Assembly (NCBI GenBank): GCA_963807975.1
Contig: CAWEDV010000001.1
Location: forward strand, 558,001 to 622,000
DNA from: JAACFF01 sp963807975
GTDB lineage: Bacteria; Chloroflexota; Anaerolineae; Promineifilales; Promineifilaceae
Direction of reading: 5' to 3'
DNA: 64,000 bases
Below the pieces are notes generated by a model. It was not told the DNA's origin. It saw nothing but the letters and a program-made list of their open reading frames with translations, and did no database searches. A program made the position numbers and the translations under genes. Shown piece after piece: positions 45,183 through 52,547 of the stretch. Every line of letters starts with the position of its first letter. Position 1 is the first letter of the stretch.

Positions 45183-47021
45183 GTGAGTGGGATAGTTGCG
45201 ATTGCCCACGGTGATGGCCGGCCTGTAGACGCCATGCTGTTATCGAAGATGACCCAAAGCCTGGCCTTTCGCGGTCCAGATGCCCAGGAAATTGAGGTAA
45301 TGGGCAGTGTTGGACTGGGCCAGACGATGCTGCGCAGCACCTGTTCGGCTGCTGCTGAGAAACAGCCTTGTTCTCTTGACGGCAGCGTGTGGATTACCGC
45401 CGATGCGCGCATAGACGATCAGGCTGTCTTAAAAAAGAAGCTGTCTGACCGAGGTCGAATCAATTTAGAAGAGGCCACTCACTGCCAGTTGATTCTCCAT
45501 GCATATCATGTTTGGGGCACCAACTGTGTCGATCAGCTCATGGGCGATTTCGCTTTTGCCATCTGGGACGGCCATGAGCAGCGCATGTTTTGCGCGCGCG
45601 ATCATTTTGGCATCAAACCCCTGTATTACGCCCATATTGGCCAAACCATGATCGTCAGCAATACCCTGGACACGGTCCGCCTTCACCCGCTGGTCAGTGC
45701 TGAGCTCAATGATCTGGCCATCGTTAATTTCATCCTTTTCGGACAGCAGCCCAAGCTGGATATCACCTCTTTCGCAGATATTCAGGCCCTATTGCCTGCC
45801 CACACCTTGGTTTGGGAGACAGAAAAGGCGATAACGCACCAGTATTGGCGCCTGCCGGTTGAAGACCCTTTGCGATTCCGGCGGGATGAGGAGACGATTG
45901 AAGCGTTTCGAGACTTGTTTACAGCAGCCGTTCAAGACCGTTTACCGCCTGGAGATTCAGGCATTCTATTAAGCGGCGGACTTGATTCAACCTCCGTTGC
46001 CGCGACGATCACAGAATCAAAGCAGGCCTGCGGGCTGCCAATCAATTTACATGCCTTCACTTACAGTTATGAAGCTTCATTTGCTGATCCCGAACCAGAT
46101 TTTGCACGCTTAACGGCCGACTATTTAGGCCTGCCGATCACCACTATACCGCAAGATAATTTATTGATTTATGATGGCTGGAAACGGCCCGATTTCAATC
46201 TGCCTGAGCCATCCAATGGTTACAATATATACAATTGGCGCCAAGACTTGCGGAAAATGGGCAGCCGGGGAATTCGGGTTGTCTTCTCCGGTTGGGGAGG
46301 TGATCCCCTGCTGTATCCAGAACCGAGCTACGCAGCCACCATGCTTCATAGTGGAAGAATAGTTGAACTGATCTCCGATCTAGTGCGCAGCGTACGAGCC
46401 GGCAGAGGTCTGCCCTCATTAGGACTGCACTCGAAGTTGCGAAGTCAGCGGCCTGTGCAACCAAGATATGACGAATGGACCGTCGCGCTGCTCAATCAGG
46501 AATTGGTGGCCAATATGGACATCCCCGATAGCTATTGGCAGCTTCCCTATCAAGAATTGGATCACCCGTGGCGCCCAAGGGCCTATGCCTACATGACTGG
46601 CCCATATTGGCCAGTGAATTTCGCCAGATATGATGCCGAGATCTCGGCCGCACCCATCGAATTTCGCTACCCTTATTTCGATCTTCGCGTCGTGCGCTTC
46701 ATATTGCGGCTCTCAGCAGTTCGCTGGTGTACGAAAAAGGGGCTGCTGCGCGAGGGGATGGCTGGCCGGCTGCCCGAGCAGGTGCTGGCTCGACCAAAGG
46801 CAACGCTTGCCGGTGATGCCCCGGATCGATATCCGCCCTGGGTTGATCAATTTGCGGACCCCAGCCCTCTTTTAGCCAGGTACATTAACACGAAAATGGT
46901 ATCCAATTTACTACCTTCTCGGGCCACTCTCGGTATCGATCCAAATCTTCTCCAACGTCTATTCGCGCTAAATTTATGGTTTTTATCATTGCCTGATAGA
47001 ATAGAGCCAGTGAATAATTGA
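45183..47021 (+). CDS. Lasso peptide C cyclase (asparagine synthetase-like)
   Basis: A 612-aa homologue of class B Asn synthetase that activates the ring Asp/Glu side chain by AMP transfer and closes the macrolactam. The N-terminal amidotransferase fold is present (RGPDAQEIE, CARDHFGIKPLYY), but the catalytic Cys2 of true synthetases is Ser (MSGIVAIAHG), so glutamine hydrolysis is not expected; this is usual for lasso cyclases. The PP-loop is intact: LLSGGLDSTSVAA (Ser264-Thr270). Further AS-family parts: FSGWGGDPLLYPE and PIEFRYPYFDLRVVRFIL. The start is GTG at 45183. It is followed 23 bases later by the precursor gene. Confidence 0.92.
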   Translation: MSGIVAIAHGDGRPVDAMLLSKMTQSLAFRGPDAQEIEVMGSVGLGQTMLRSTCSAAAEKQPCSLDGSVWITADARIDDQAVLKKKLSDRGRINLEEATHCQLILHAYHVWGTNCVDQLMGDFAFAIWDGHEQRMFCARDHFGIKPLYYAHIGQTMIVSNTLDTVRLHPLVSAELNDLAIVNFILFGQQPKLDITSFADIQALLPAHTLVWETEKAITHQYWRLPVEDPLRFRRDEETIEAFRDLFTAAVQDRLPPGDSGILLSGGLDSTSVAATITESKQACGLPINLHAFTYSYEASFADPEPDFARLTADYLGLPITTIPQDNLLIYDGWKRPDFNLPEPSNGYNIYNWRQDLRKMGSRGIRVVFSGWGGDPLLYPEPSYAATMLHSGRIVELISDLVRSVRAGRGLPSLGLHSKLRSQRPVQPRYDEWTVALLNQELVANMDIPDSYWQLPYQELDHPWRPRAYAYMTGPYWPVNFARYDAEISAAPIEFRYPYFDLRVVRFILRLSAVRWCTKKGLLREGMAGRLPEQVLARPKATLAGDAPDRYPPWVDQFADPSPLLARYINTKMVSNLLPSRATLGIDPNLLQRLFALNLWFLSLPDRIEPVNN

Positions 47022-47044
47022 GAATTGGAGCAGAGAACTCAAAC

Positions 47045-47194
47045 ATGGAAAAAGAACCCAAGAAAAAGAGCTACCGATCACCAATCATCTTCGATCATGG
47101 CAATGTAGCTGACATCACAAAGAAAATAACAAGCGGCCCCAAAATGGACGGCGGCGTCAAAAAAGTCGATCCTGGTATGAAGACAAGCGTCTAG
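47045..47194 (+). CDS. Lasso peptide precursor (A)
   Basis: A 49-aa peptide between the cyclase and the first kinase gene. The leader fits the lasso rule Y-x2-P-x-(L/I)-x3-G-x5-T exactly: Tyr10, Pro13, Ile15, Gly19 and Thr25 (in SYRSPIIFDHGNVADIT). Thr is expected at -2, so cleavage should follow Lys26 and the core is Lys27-Val49, beginning KITSGPKMD and ending DPGMKTSV (23 residues). Asp35 is core position 9, giving a nine-residue ring closed on the Lys1 alpha-amine. Lys as residue 1 is rare; Gly is usual. The core is rich in Lys, with Thr29, Ser30, Thr47 and Ser48 as possible phosphate sites and Pro32/Pro43 as possible hydroxylation sites. The family call is strong; the cut site and ring are predictions. 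Confidence 0.85.
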   Translation: MEKEPKKKSYRSPIIFDHGNVADITKKITSGPKMDGGVKKVDPGMKTSV

Positions 47195-47224
47195 AAGCCT
47201 TTACCTCGTGACCAGAACAATTCT

Positions 47225-48208
47225 GTGAATAGATGGTATAGAGCCTATGGTCTGGCGATCCAATCGAATGACGATATACCTGGGTTGCTGGAAATTGCGA
47301 GCAAAGAGAGCGCCGATTTACAAATAGTATTCGGAGAACTGCCCTTCAGGTCAGAGGCGATTGCTGAGGATCGTCAGGTTCTGCGCTATGTCAGCCAATA
47401 TTTGGATCAAAATGGAGAACCAGGCCTAACCATTAGGATGTTGGCTGGTGGGGCCTACTATAGATTTCACTATACCGAAGGAATTGACTACTACGTTGAT
47501 GCGGGCGGCAGCAGATTGTGGATCACGTGGGATCCCGACCTCCCCTTAAGCACCATTTTCTCATACTTGCTGGGACCTGTCTTGGGCCTCATTCTGCGGA
47601 TTCGCGGTTACGTCGCGCTGCATGCAAGCGCGGTTGATATTGATCGCAAAGCGGTGCTTTTCCCGGGCTACAATATGGCTGGAAAGTCGACGATGGCCAT
47701 GGCCCTGGCCAGGCTTGGTTATCCCGTGTTGTCTGATGACATTGTGCCCCTCTTCCATAAAGGTCGAGACTTCTGGGCTGCTCCCGCCTATCCCCGCATG
47801 CGCCTACGCCGGAGTTCGATTGACAAGCTGGCAACTATCCAATCCAATCAGGCCAACATTCCGGAAACCACTTGGGATAAGCGGCTGCACTATGATCTGG
47901 TAAAAAACGAATACCAGTTCCAAAGCTCTGCGCTGGAGGTGGGCGCTATATATTTTCTGGGACCTTGCACGCTTATTGACCAGAAACCATATGCCAAACC
48001 CATCCCAACAAATGACAGGCTTCTCTACCTGATAGGCAACACCTACGCCAGCCGCTTTCTGGATAAGAAAATGCGCGCAGAAGAATTTGATTTTCTGAGC
48101 GAGGTTGCCCGTAGGGTTCCGATTCGGGTTGTGACCCGCGAAGCCAATCCCGCATCACTCTTGGGTTTATGTGAAGCAGTGATCGACGACGTGAGGAGTA
48201 TCTCCTGA
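47225..48208 (+). CDS. HPr kinase-like protein 1 (lasso tailoring kinase)
   Basis: A 327-aa protein of the HPrK/P C-terminal fold. Seen: ALHASAVDID (HASA 133-136), P-loop FPGYNMAGKST (148-156), and LSDDIVPLF with the catalytic-type Asp171/Asp172. The N-terminal 110 residues (WYRAYGLAIQSNDDIPGLLEI) are the leader/substrate-binding part seen in lasso-linked kinases. In Paenibacillus, PadeK of this family phosphorylates the C-terminal Ser of the paeninodin precursor. Here the core ends Thr-Ser-Val, so the site would not be the last residue. The GTG start has no strong RBS. Its stop overlaps the next gene's start. Confidence 0.87.
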   Translation: MNRWYRAYGLAIQSNDDIPGLLEIASKESADLQIVFGELPFRSEAIAEDRQVLRYVSQYLDQNGEPGLTIRMLAGGAYYRFHYTEGIDYYVDAGGSRLWITWDPDLPLSTIFSYLLGPVLGLILRIRGYVALHASAVDIDRKAVLFPGYNMAGKSTMAMALARLGYPVLSDDIVPLFHKGRDFWAAPAYPRMRLRRSSIDKLATIQSNQANIPETTWDKRLHYDLVKNEYQFQSSALEVGAIYFLGPCTLIDQKPYAKPIPTNDRLLYLIGNTYASRFLDKKMRAEEFDFLSEVARRVPIRVVTREANPASLLGLCEAVIDDVRSIS

Positions 48209-49233
48209 ACGGCTTCCATTACACGCTTTTTGGCTTAAATTTTGCCAGCGATGAAAGACTGCCCTCGCTTATTGCCGTTGAGGAACTCAAACAGGTTGAT
48301 TATTACTTACATTTCCAAGCACCACCAGCAGAAGTTGGCTTGAAATCACGCTCAAGCGCGCAGCAGATCAGTGAACACTTTGCTGATTTTCTGGGCGAGG
48401 TACCGGCTCTTAGAATCTTAAAACATGCAGATAATCAGGTCTATGACTTCCAGTTTCATGATCGGCACATGATCACAATTGATTCAGCTTCCGGTGACAT
48501 TTGGCTCGACGGGATTGGTCCTAGGAATACAACAAGGCTTATTGAGCACCTTTTGTATTGGCTGCCTGGCTTCTTGTTAGGAATGAAAGGGGCACTATGC
48601 TTCCATGGAGCGGCATTTGCCATTGACGACAAAGCCATCCTCTTGCTAGGATCATCCGCGACTGGGAAATCTACGCTTCTCAGCTTTCTGGCACATCAAG
48701 GTTATGGGATTCTGGCTGATGATTATTCAGCGCTGTGGTTGGAAGAGGAGGCGTTCATGGTTGCACCCTCATATCCCTGGATCAGTTTACGGCCGTCTTC
48801 GCTGGAACTTCTCGGACAATCTGAACAGCTGGACACGGCCCAAGTTTGGTCCTATTACAACGAATCATTCGTGACGCTGCCGCTGGATCAGAATAGTCTC
48901 CGTTTTCAGAAACGACCGCTTCAACTTGGCGCGATCTACCTCCTCGACCCGGCGCAGGAGGAGATTGAAGATCCCTACGTGTATACTGGAGATCCCCGAG
49001 CCGATCTACTGCAGCTCATTAGCAATGCTGCCAGCACGCACTTGCCACACTCACAGTTTCAGGCCCTCGAACTCAACATACTCGGGGATGTCCTTGATCG
49101 TATTCCAGTGCGCACCCTGTCCTACAATCTTCTAGCTGCAAGTCTGGCTCGGTTATGTACAGCAATATTAAGCGATTTCGACATGATTCATGGGCGCAGC
49201 CTTTCAGCCATCCCGCAGCGAGGAGTACAATGA
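48205..49233 (+). CDS. HPr kinase-like protein 2 (lasso tailoring kinase), CTG start
   Basis: A 342-aa paralogue of the preceding kinase: HGAA (134-137), P-loop LGSSATGKST (149-157), LADDYSALW (Asp172/Asp173). A TTG at 48340 could start a shorter frame, but coding sequence similar to the other kinase's N terminus (FHYTLFGLNFASDERLPSL) begins just after the previous stop. The only plausible start is CTG at 48205, with GAGGAG 6 bases before it; with this start all three motifs lie within one residue of their positions in kinase 1. CTG is rare and overlaps the TGA of kinase 1 (48206-48208). Two kinases in one lasso locus suggest two phosphorylation events, or one active and one accessory protein. 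Confidence 0.82.
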   Translation: MNGFHYTLFGLNFASDERLPSLIAVEELKQVDYYLHFQAPPAEVGLKSRSSAQQISEHFADFLGEVPALRILKHADNQVYDFQFHDRHMITIDSASGDIWLDGIGPRNTTRLIEHLLYWLPGFLLGMKGALCFHGAAFAIDDKAILLLGSSATGKSTLLSFLAHQGYGILADDYSALWLEEEAFMVAPSYPWISLRPSSLELLGQSEQLDTAQVWSYYNESFVTLPLDQNSLRFQKRPLQLGAIYLLDPAQEEIEDPYVYTGDPRADLLQLISNAASTHLPHSQFQALELNILGDVLDRIPVRTLSYNLLAASLARLCTAILSDFDMIHGRSLSAIPQRGVQ

Positions 49234-50027
49234 TACCTGCCATTCAATTAAGCGATGATGAAATTGCCTCCGGCAGTTTGAGAGCGGATACCTTTCTGGT
49301 AGCCAAACAGATATTTCACAACAAGGGCGTCCTCATGATTGAGAACGCCTTTAATGCCCAGTTTATCAAAAGCCTGGCTGATCTGGTCAGCGAGGATTCA
49401 GCCCATCTTCTGGATGACTATAACAACTCTGAAGCTTTAGTCGTCGGTCATAAACGGTTGATGCTGACCTTGGAATTAAAAGGGGCGCTTAACTCAGCTT
49501 CGCTCTATGCCAACCCATTATTAATGACTCTGATCCAGGAGCTACTAGGTCCGAATTTCATCTTAGGCAGCTTGGGCGGGGTCATATCGCTCCCAGGCGC
49601 TGAAGACCAACATTTCCACCGCGATCATCCTTTCCTGTTTCGCCAAGAATCCATTGACATTGCCATGCCTTCTTTCGCCATCAATGTGCTCATCCCCTTG
49701 ATTGGACTGAACGAGAATTATGGAACGACGCGCATCTGGCCCGGCAGTCATCGCCTGTTTGCAGCGGAGGAGGCCCTGGCGCTGCCATCCTATGATCCTA
49801 TTGCCCAACCCGGTTCTTGTTTGCTGCTAGATTACCGCCTGGTACACGGCGGAACAGCCAATGTATCGCCGGTCGCGAGACCTCTTTTATATGCCGTTTA
49901 CCATCGCCCCTGGTTCAAAGATTTCGTCAATTTTCGCAAATTCGCGGCGCTTCGAATCAGTGCTGAAGAATTCGCCAACGTGCCCGAAGATTACCGAGAA
50001 TGGTTTAGGCATGCGGTGGTGAACTGA
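49230..50027 (+). CDS. Phytanoyl-CoA dioxygenase-like Fe(II)/2-oxoglutarate hydroxylase
   Basis: A 265-aa non-haem iron oxygenase. AGGAG lies 5 bases before the ATG at 49230, which overlaps the stop of kinase 2 (ATGA), so this start is better than the one 75 bases upstream. The iron triad is clear: His130 and Asp132 (DQHFHRDHPF) and His206 (RLVHGGTANVSP), with Arg217 as the 2-oxoglutarate-binding residue. The family hydroxylates or desaturates aliphatic carbons. In this position the expected substrate is the precursor or lasso core, with Pro, Lys or Asp side chains as candidates. This is inference from gene order only. Confidence 0.87.
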   Translation: MIPAIQLSDDEIASGSLRADTFLVAKQIFHNKGVLMIENAFNAQFIKSLADLVSEDSAHLLDDYNNSEALVVGHKRLMLTLELKGALNSASLYANPLLMTLIQELLGPNFILGSLGGVISLPGAEDQHFHRDHPFLFRQESIDIAMPSFAINVLIPLIGLNENYGTTRIWPGSHRLFAAEEALALPSYDPIAQPGSCLLLDYRLVHGGTANVSPVARPLLYAVYHRPWFKDFVNFRKFAALRISAEEFANVPEDYREWFRHAVVN

Positions 50028-50029
50028 CT

Positions 50030-51187
50030 ATGTATTCATTGACGGGATTTGGCAGCATGTATACCAACAAAGCGCGGATCGATGCCTATGATCAAGCGCT
50101 TCAGCGCGTGGTAAATGAGTCCACTGTCGTTCTAGATATTGGCGCCGGAACAGGAATATTCAGCTTCCTGGCCTGTAAATATGGGGCAAAGCAGGTTATT
50201 GCCGTGGAGCCTGATGACGCCATCCACGTGGCTCAGGAAATCGCCCTGGCCAACGGTCTGGCGAAGCGGATTCACTTTCACCAACAGCTTTCCATGGACT
50301 TGAAGCTGGAACAGCCGGCGGATGTGATCATATCGGACCTGAGCGGGACTCTGCCCTTTTTTGATTTCAACATTCCTTCAATCATCGATGCCCGCCAACG
50401 CCTGTTAGCGCCAGGAGGTGTTCTGATTGCCAAAGAAGATACACTTAAAGGTGTTGTGGCCGAACTGCCGCGTACCTACGCCAGTTATTCTGATCCCTGG
50501 CTGGAAGACGTCAAGGGCTTCGATATGCGTGCCGGTCGACGTTATGTGTTTAATAGTTGGAACAAGCCGCTTGACGATCAGATCACGTCCTTAACTGGTG
50601 CGGCGACACTGGCGACGTTGAATTACTACGATGTACAGACACCAGATTTGGCCAGCAAGATCGAGTGGACGGTCACAAAACCGGGAACTGGACACGGGCT
50701 GGTTATCTGGTTCGATCGCATGGTAGCCCCTGGGATTCACATATCAAATGCACCTGAAGCGCCGATAGAGACCAACACTTCCAAGGTGTATGGGCGCGCT
50801 TTCATGCCTTGGGAAGAAGCGGAGACGCTTGATATTGGCGATGTGATTTCGTGTGAGCTGCGAGCCGACTTAGTCGGGGATGGCTATATCTGGTCTTGGT
50901 CAACCTTGATTCAAAAACAAGGATCGAAGGAGCCATTGGCATTCAAGCAGTCAAGCGTGTTGGGCGAACCAATTTCGCCGTCGACGCTGCGCAAGACGAG
51001 ATCGGATTATCACCCCTTGCGCAATGCGAAAGCAGCCGCCGATTTGCTCATATTAGAAATGATGACTGGGGACAATTCTCTGTCTCAAATTGCAGCTGAG
51101 CTCAGTCTTCGTTTTCCAGGTCAATTTAGTTCGCCGCGGGAGGCGCTGACCAAGGCCGGTAAATTGTCCAGGAGGTATTCGCGTTAA
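50030..51187 (+). CDS. PRMT-like methyltransferase with C-terminal winged-helix/PqqD-like tail
   Basis: A 385-aa protein that starts 2 bases after the hydroxylase stop. The SAM domain shows VLDIGAGTGIFSFLACKYGAKQVIAVEPDD (35-63) and DVIISDLSGTLPFFDF where protein arginine methyltransferases carry the double-E loop; here the first acidic residue is Asp in SDLSG and the second is not clear. A PRMT-like beta-barrel follows. The last 54 residues (from about 332: AKAAADLLILEMMTGDNSLSQIA, then RFPGQFSSPREALTKAGKLSRRYS) look like the helical winged part of a PqqD/RRE domain. A methyltransferase carrying its own leader-binding domain would be able to recruit the precursor. Target residue unknown; the core has no Arg but six Lys, three Asp/Ser candidates and an Asp-rich ring. 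Confidence 0.8.
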   Translation: MYSLTGFGSMYTNKARIDAYDQALQRVVNESTVVLDIGAGTGIFSFLACKYGAKQVIAVEPDDAIHVAQEIALANGLAKRIHFHQQLSMDLKLEQPADVIISDLSGTLPFFDFNIPSIIDARQRLLAPGGVLIAKEDTLKGVVAELPRTYASYSDPWLEDVKGFDMRAGRRYVFNSWNKPLDDQITSLTGAATLATLNYYDVQTPDLASKIEWTVTKPGTGHGLVIWFDRMVAPGIHISNAPEAPIETNTSKVYGRAFMPWEEAETLDIGDVISCELRADLVGDGYIWSWSTLIQKQGSKEPLAFKQSSVLGEPISPSTLRKTRSDYHPLRNAKAAADLLILEMMTGDNSLSQIAAELSLRFPGQFSSPREALTKAGKLSRRYSR

Positions 51188-51279
51188 TCACTAAATGGTC
51201 CGGGGAACAGCTGCTTCTTTTCCTTGGCAGAGGTTGGAGAAACGCCTTGCTCAGCTTGGTCAGAAGAAATCTTCAATTG

Positions 51280-51771
51280 CTAGGGGTCAAAATCAAACGG
51301 CACGTAAATCAAGCGCACATCCTCGGTATCATTCAGAACCATTCCCTCGTATTCAACCCAGGCATGGGCGCCAAAGAGTTCGCCCATCTTTCTGGCTCCC
51401 AGTCTTAAATCGGCCTCGATTCCTCGTCTTCTCAGCAGCCACCACAAGGTCAATGATTCAGGCAGGCAGTTGACATCTTGCAGCGCGTAGGTATTGTTTG
51501 CGCGCTGTACGGCGTTAGTAAGTTCCTTAGCCAGCACCTTCTTGGAAGCCGCTGATTCTGGTTCACGGCTGCCACGCTTATTACTCGCTGATCGTTTGAG
51601 GGTTCCATATGTGCGCCGGAAACCAAAGAGTTTTAGACCGATTCTCGTACCAGTAAAGAGCAGCAAACTCGCTAGAACGATCTTTGTACGCCCTATATTC
51701 GTTGATGATGATTGCTGTGGACTGGTCTGTGGCATGCGCTGTCTTTTGTCTTGCTGATTAGTTCTCTTCAT
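51280..51771 (-). CDS. Lasso peptide B2 leader peptidase (transglutaminase-like)
   Basis: A 163-aa protein of the lasso_B2/Transglut_core3 family. The hydrophobic IVLASLLLFTGTRIGLKLFGFRR near residue 30-53 is the usual N-terminal segment of B2 proteins. The Cys-His-Asp triad is visible: Cys102 (QDVNCLPESLTLWWLLRRRGI), His136 (FGAHAWVEYEG) and Asp148 (VLND). B2 cuts the leader after the residue following the conserved Thr, using B1 to hold the leader. It is convergent with the methyltransferase and lies on the opposite strand from the rest of the cluster, whereas B1 and B2 are normally adjacent. It probably has its own promoter. Confidence 0.9.
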   Translation of the reverse strand: MKRTNQQDKRQRMPQTSPQQSSSTNIGRTKIVLASLLLFTGTRIGLKLFGFRRTYGTLKRSASNKRGSREPESAASKKVLAKELTNAVQRANNTYALQDVNCLPESLTLWWLLRRRGIEADLRLGARKMGELFGAHAWVEYEGMVLNDTEDVRLIYVPFDFDP

Positions 51772-51812
51772 CCATTCACGTTAGCGTCTGAACTACGGTC
51801 TGCATTTTGGTT

Positions 51813-52226
51813 CTACTTCAGCGACCGAACAAACGAAGCGAACGCTTCATCTGGCTCGGGGCCGCGAAACTTGAACATGCCTACGACCCTGGCCCCACTT
51901 CCTTCCAAACCTTCGGCCATCTTCCGCAGGGCTGAGCCCACAGCCAGTTTATAGGTACAAAAGACGATGGCGTCTTTGCCGGTCAAGGTTTCTATGCTCT
52001 CAATAAAGGTCATAATGCCGTCTGTCGGACGCTGGCGGATGATGAACCAACCTTTAACCCAACTGCCTACACAAATCAGGTCGTACAGAATCATGGTCGC
52101 CGGATTGGCCCCGGAGATGGAGATTGCCTTAGGGGTATGGCCTGCTTGCCGCAAGAGTCTGCTCATGCTCTCCGCTGCCTTTTTCGTCGTTCCGGTTTGG
52201 CTGTCGTAAACAATTGCGATCTTCAT
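51813..52226 (-). CDS. Flavodoxin-family protein
   Basis: A 137-aa flavoprotein. The FMN-phosphate loop is YDSQTGTTKKAAESMSRLL (about residues 6-24), then LICVGSWVKGWFIIRQRPTDGIMTFIESI and KDAIVFCTYKLAVGSALRKMAEGLEGSGARVVG, as in long-chain and short-chain flavodoxins. I chose the ATG at 52226 because AGGAGA precedes it. It may feed electrons to an oxygenase. It lies 42 bases upstream of B2 on the same strand and could share its promoter; a role in the lasso pathway is possible but not shown. Confidence 0.85.
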   Translation of the reverse strand: MKIAIVYDSQTGTTKKAAESMSRLLRQAGHTPKAISISGANPATMILYDLICVGSWVKGWFIIRQRPTDGIMTFIESIETLTGKDAIVFCTYKLAVGSALRKMAEGLEGSGARVVGMFKFRGPEPDEAFASFVRSLK

Positions 52227-52478
52227 GCTTTCTACTCTCCTGGACATTCTCGAAACCTTAGAAACCGCGGGATTGCCGCTTCGCTTACACTGCAGTTGTC
52301 ATTCTTTGGGCCAAGTCTAATGACGCGCAGTTTCAATTATACAGAATTAAAGGTTATTGGCCGTATCTTACTTTGTCTTGGATCGTAAGGTCTTTTTCTG
52401 GCGACAGAATTGGTCGGTGCATGATAGAATAATTGGTGAATGAGTGCACGTTCGCTTGATCTTTCATTTGGCGAATAA

Positions 52479-52516
52479 AAAGCGATGACGAGCGCTTTCG
52501 CTTTCTTCATCGCTTT
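52479..52516 (+). promoter_or_regulatory. Leader hairpin upstream of the cupin gene
   Basis: AAAGCGATGA (52479-52488) and TCATCGCTTT (52507-52516) are perfect 10-bp inverted arms with an 18-nt loop that itself contains GCGCTTTCGC. It lies about 30 bases upstream of the cupin start, after which GGAGG (about 52534) acts as RBS. Could be a mRNA leader structure or a factor-binding palindrome. It is not followed by a T-run. Confidence 0.5.
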
Positions 52517-52547
52517 CGTCTAGTTTTAGTCGCGGAGGAAATAGCAG

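Larger units (their letters stand above)
44876..51771. other. Lasso-peptide biosynthetic gene cluster
   Basis: It contains the four core parts of a lasso pathway: precursor (A), RRE/PqqD-like B1, transglutaminase-like B2 protease and Asn-synthetase-like cyclase C. Added to these are two HPr-kinase-like proteins, a PhyH-type dioxygenase and a PRMT-like methyltransferase. Seven genes run together on the plus strand with short gaps or overlaps; B2 is convergent on the minus strand. No ABC transporter of the lasso D type is present. Confidence 0.88.

Noticed and set aside
49155..49229. Upstream start for the PhyH-like gene
   Set aside because: It lies inside kinase 2 and lacks an RBS; the ATG at 49230 has AGGAG and overlaps the previous stop.
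48340..49233. TTG start for the second kinase
   Set aside because: It would remove the N-terminal region that matches kinase 1; the CTG with GAGGAG fits better.
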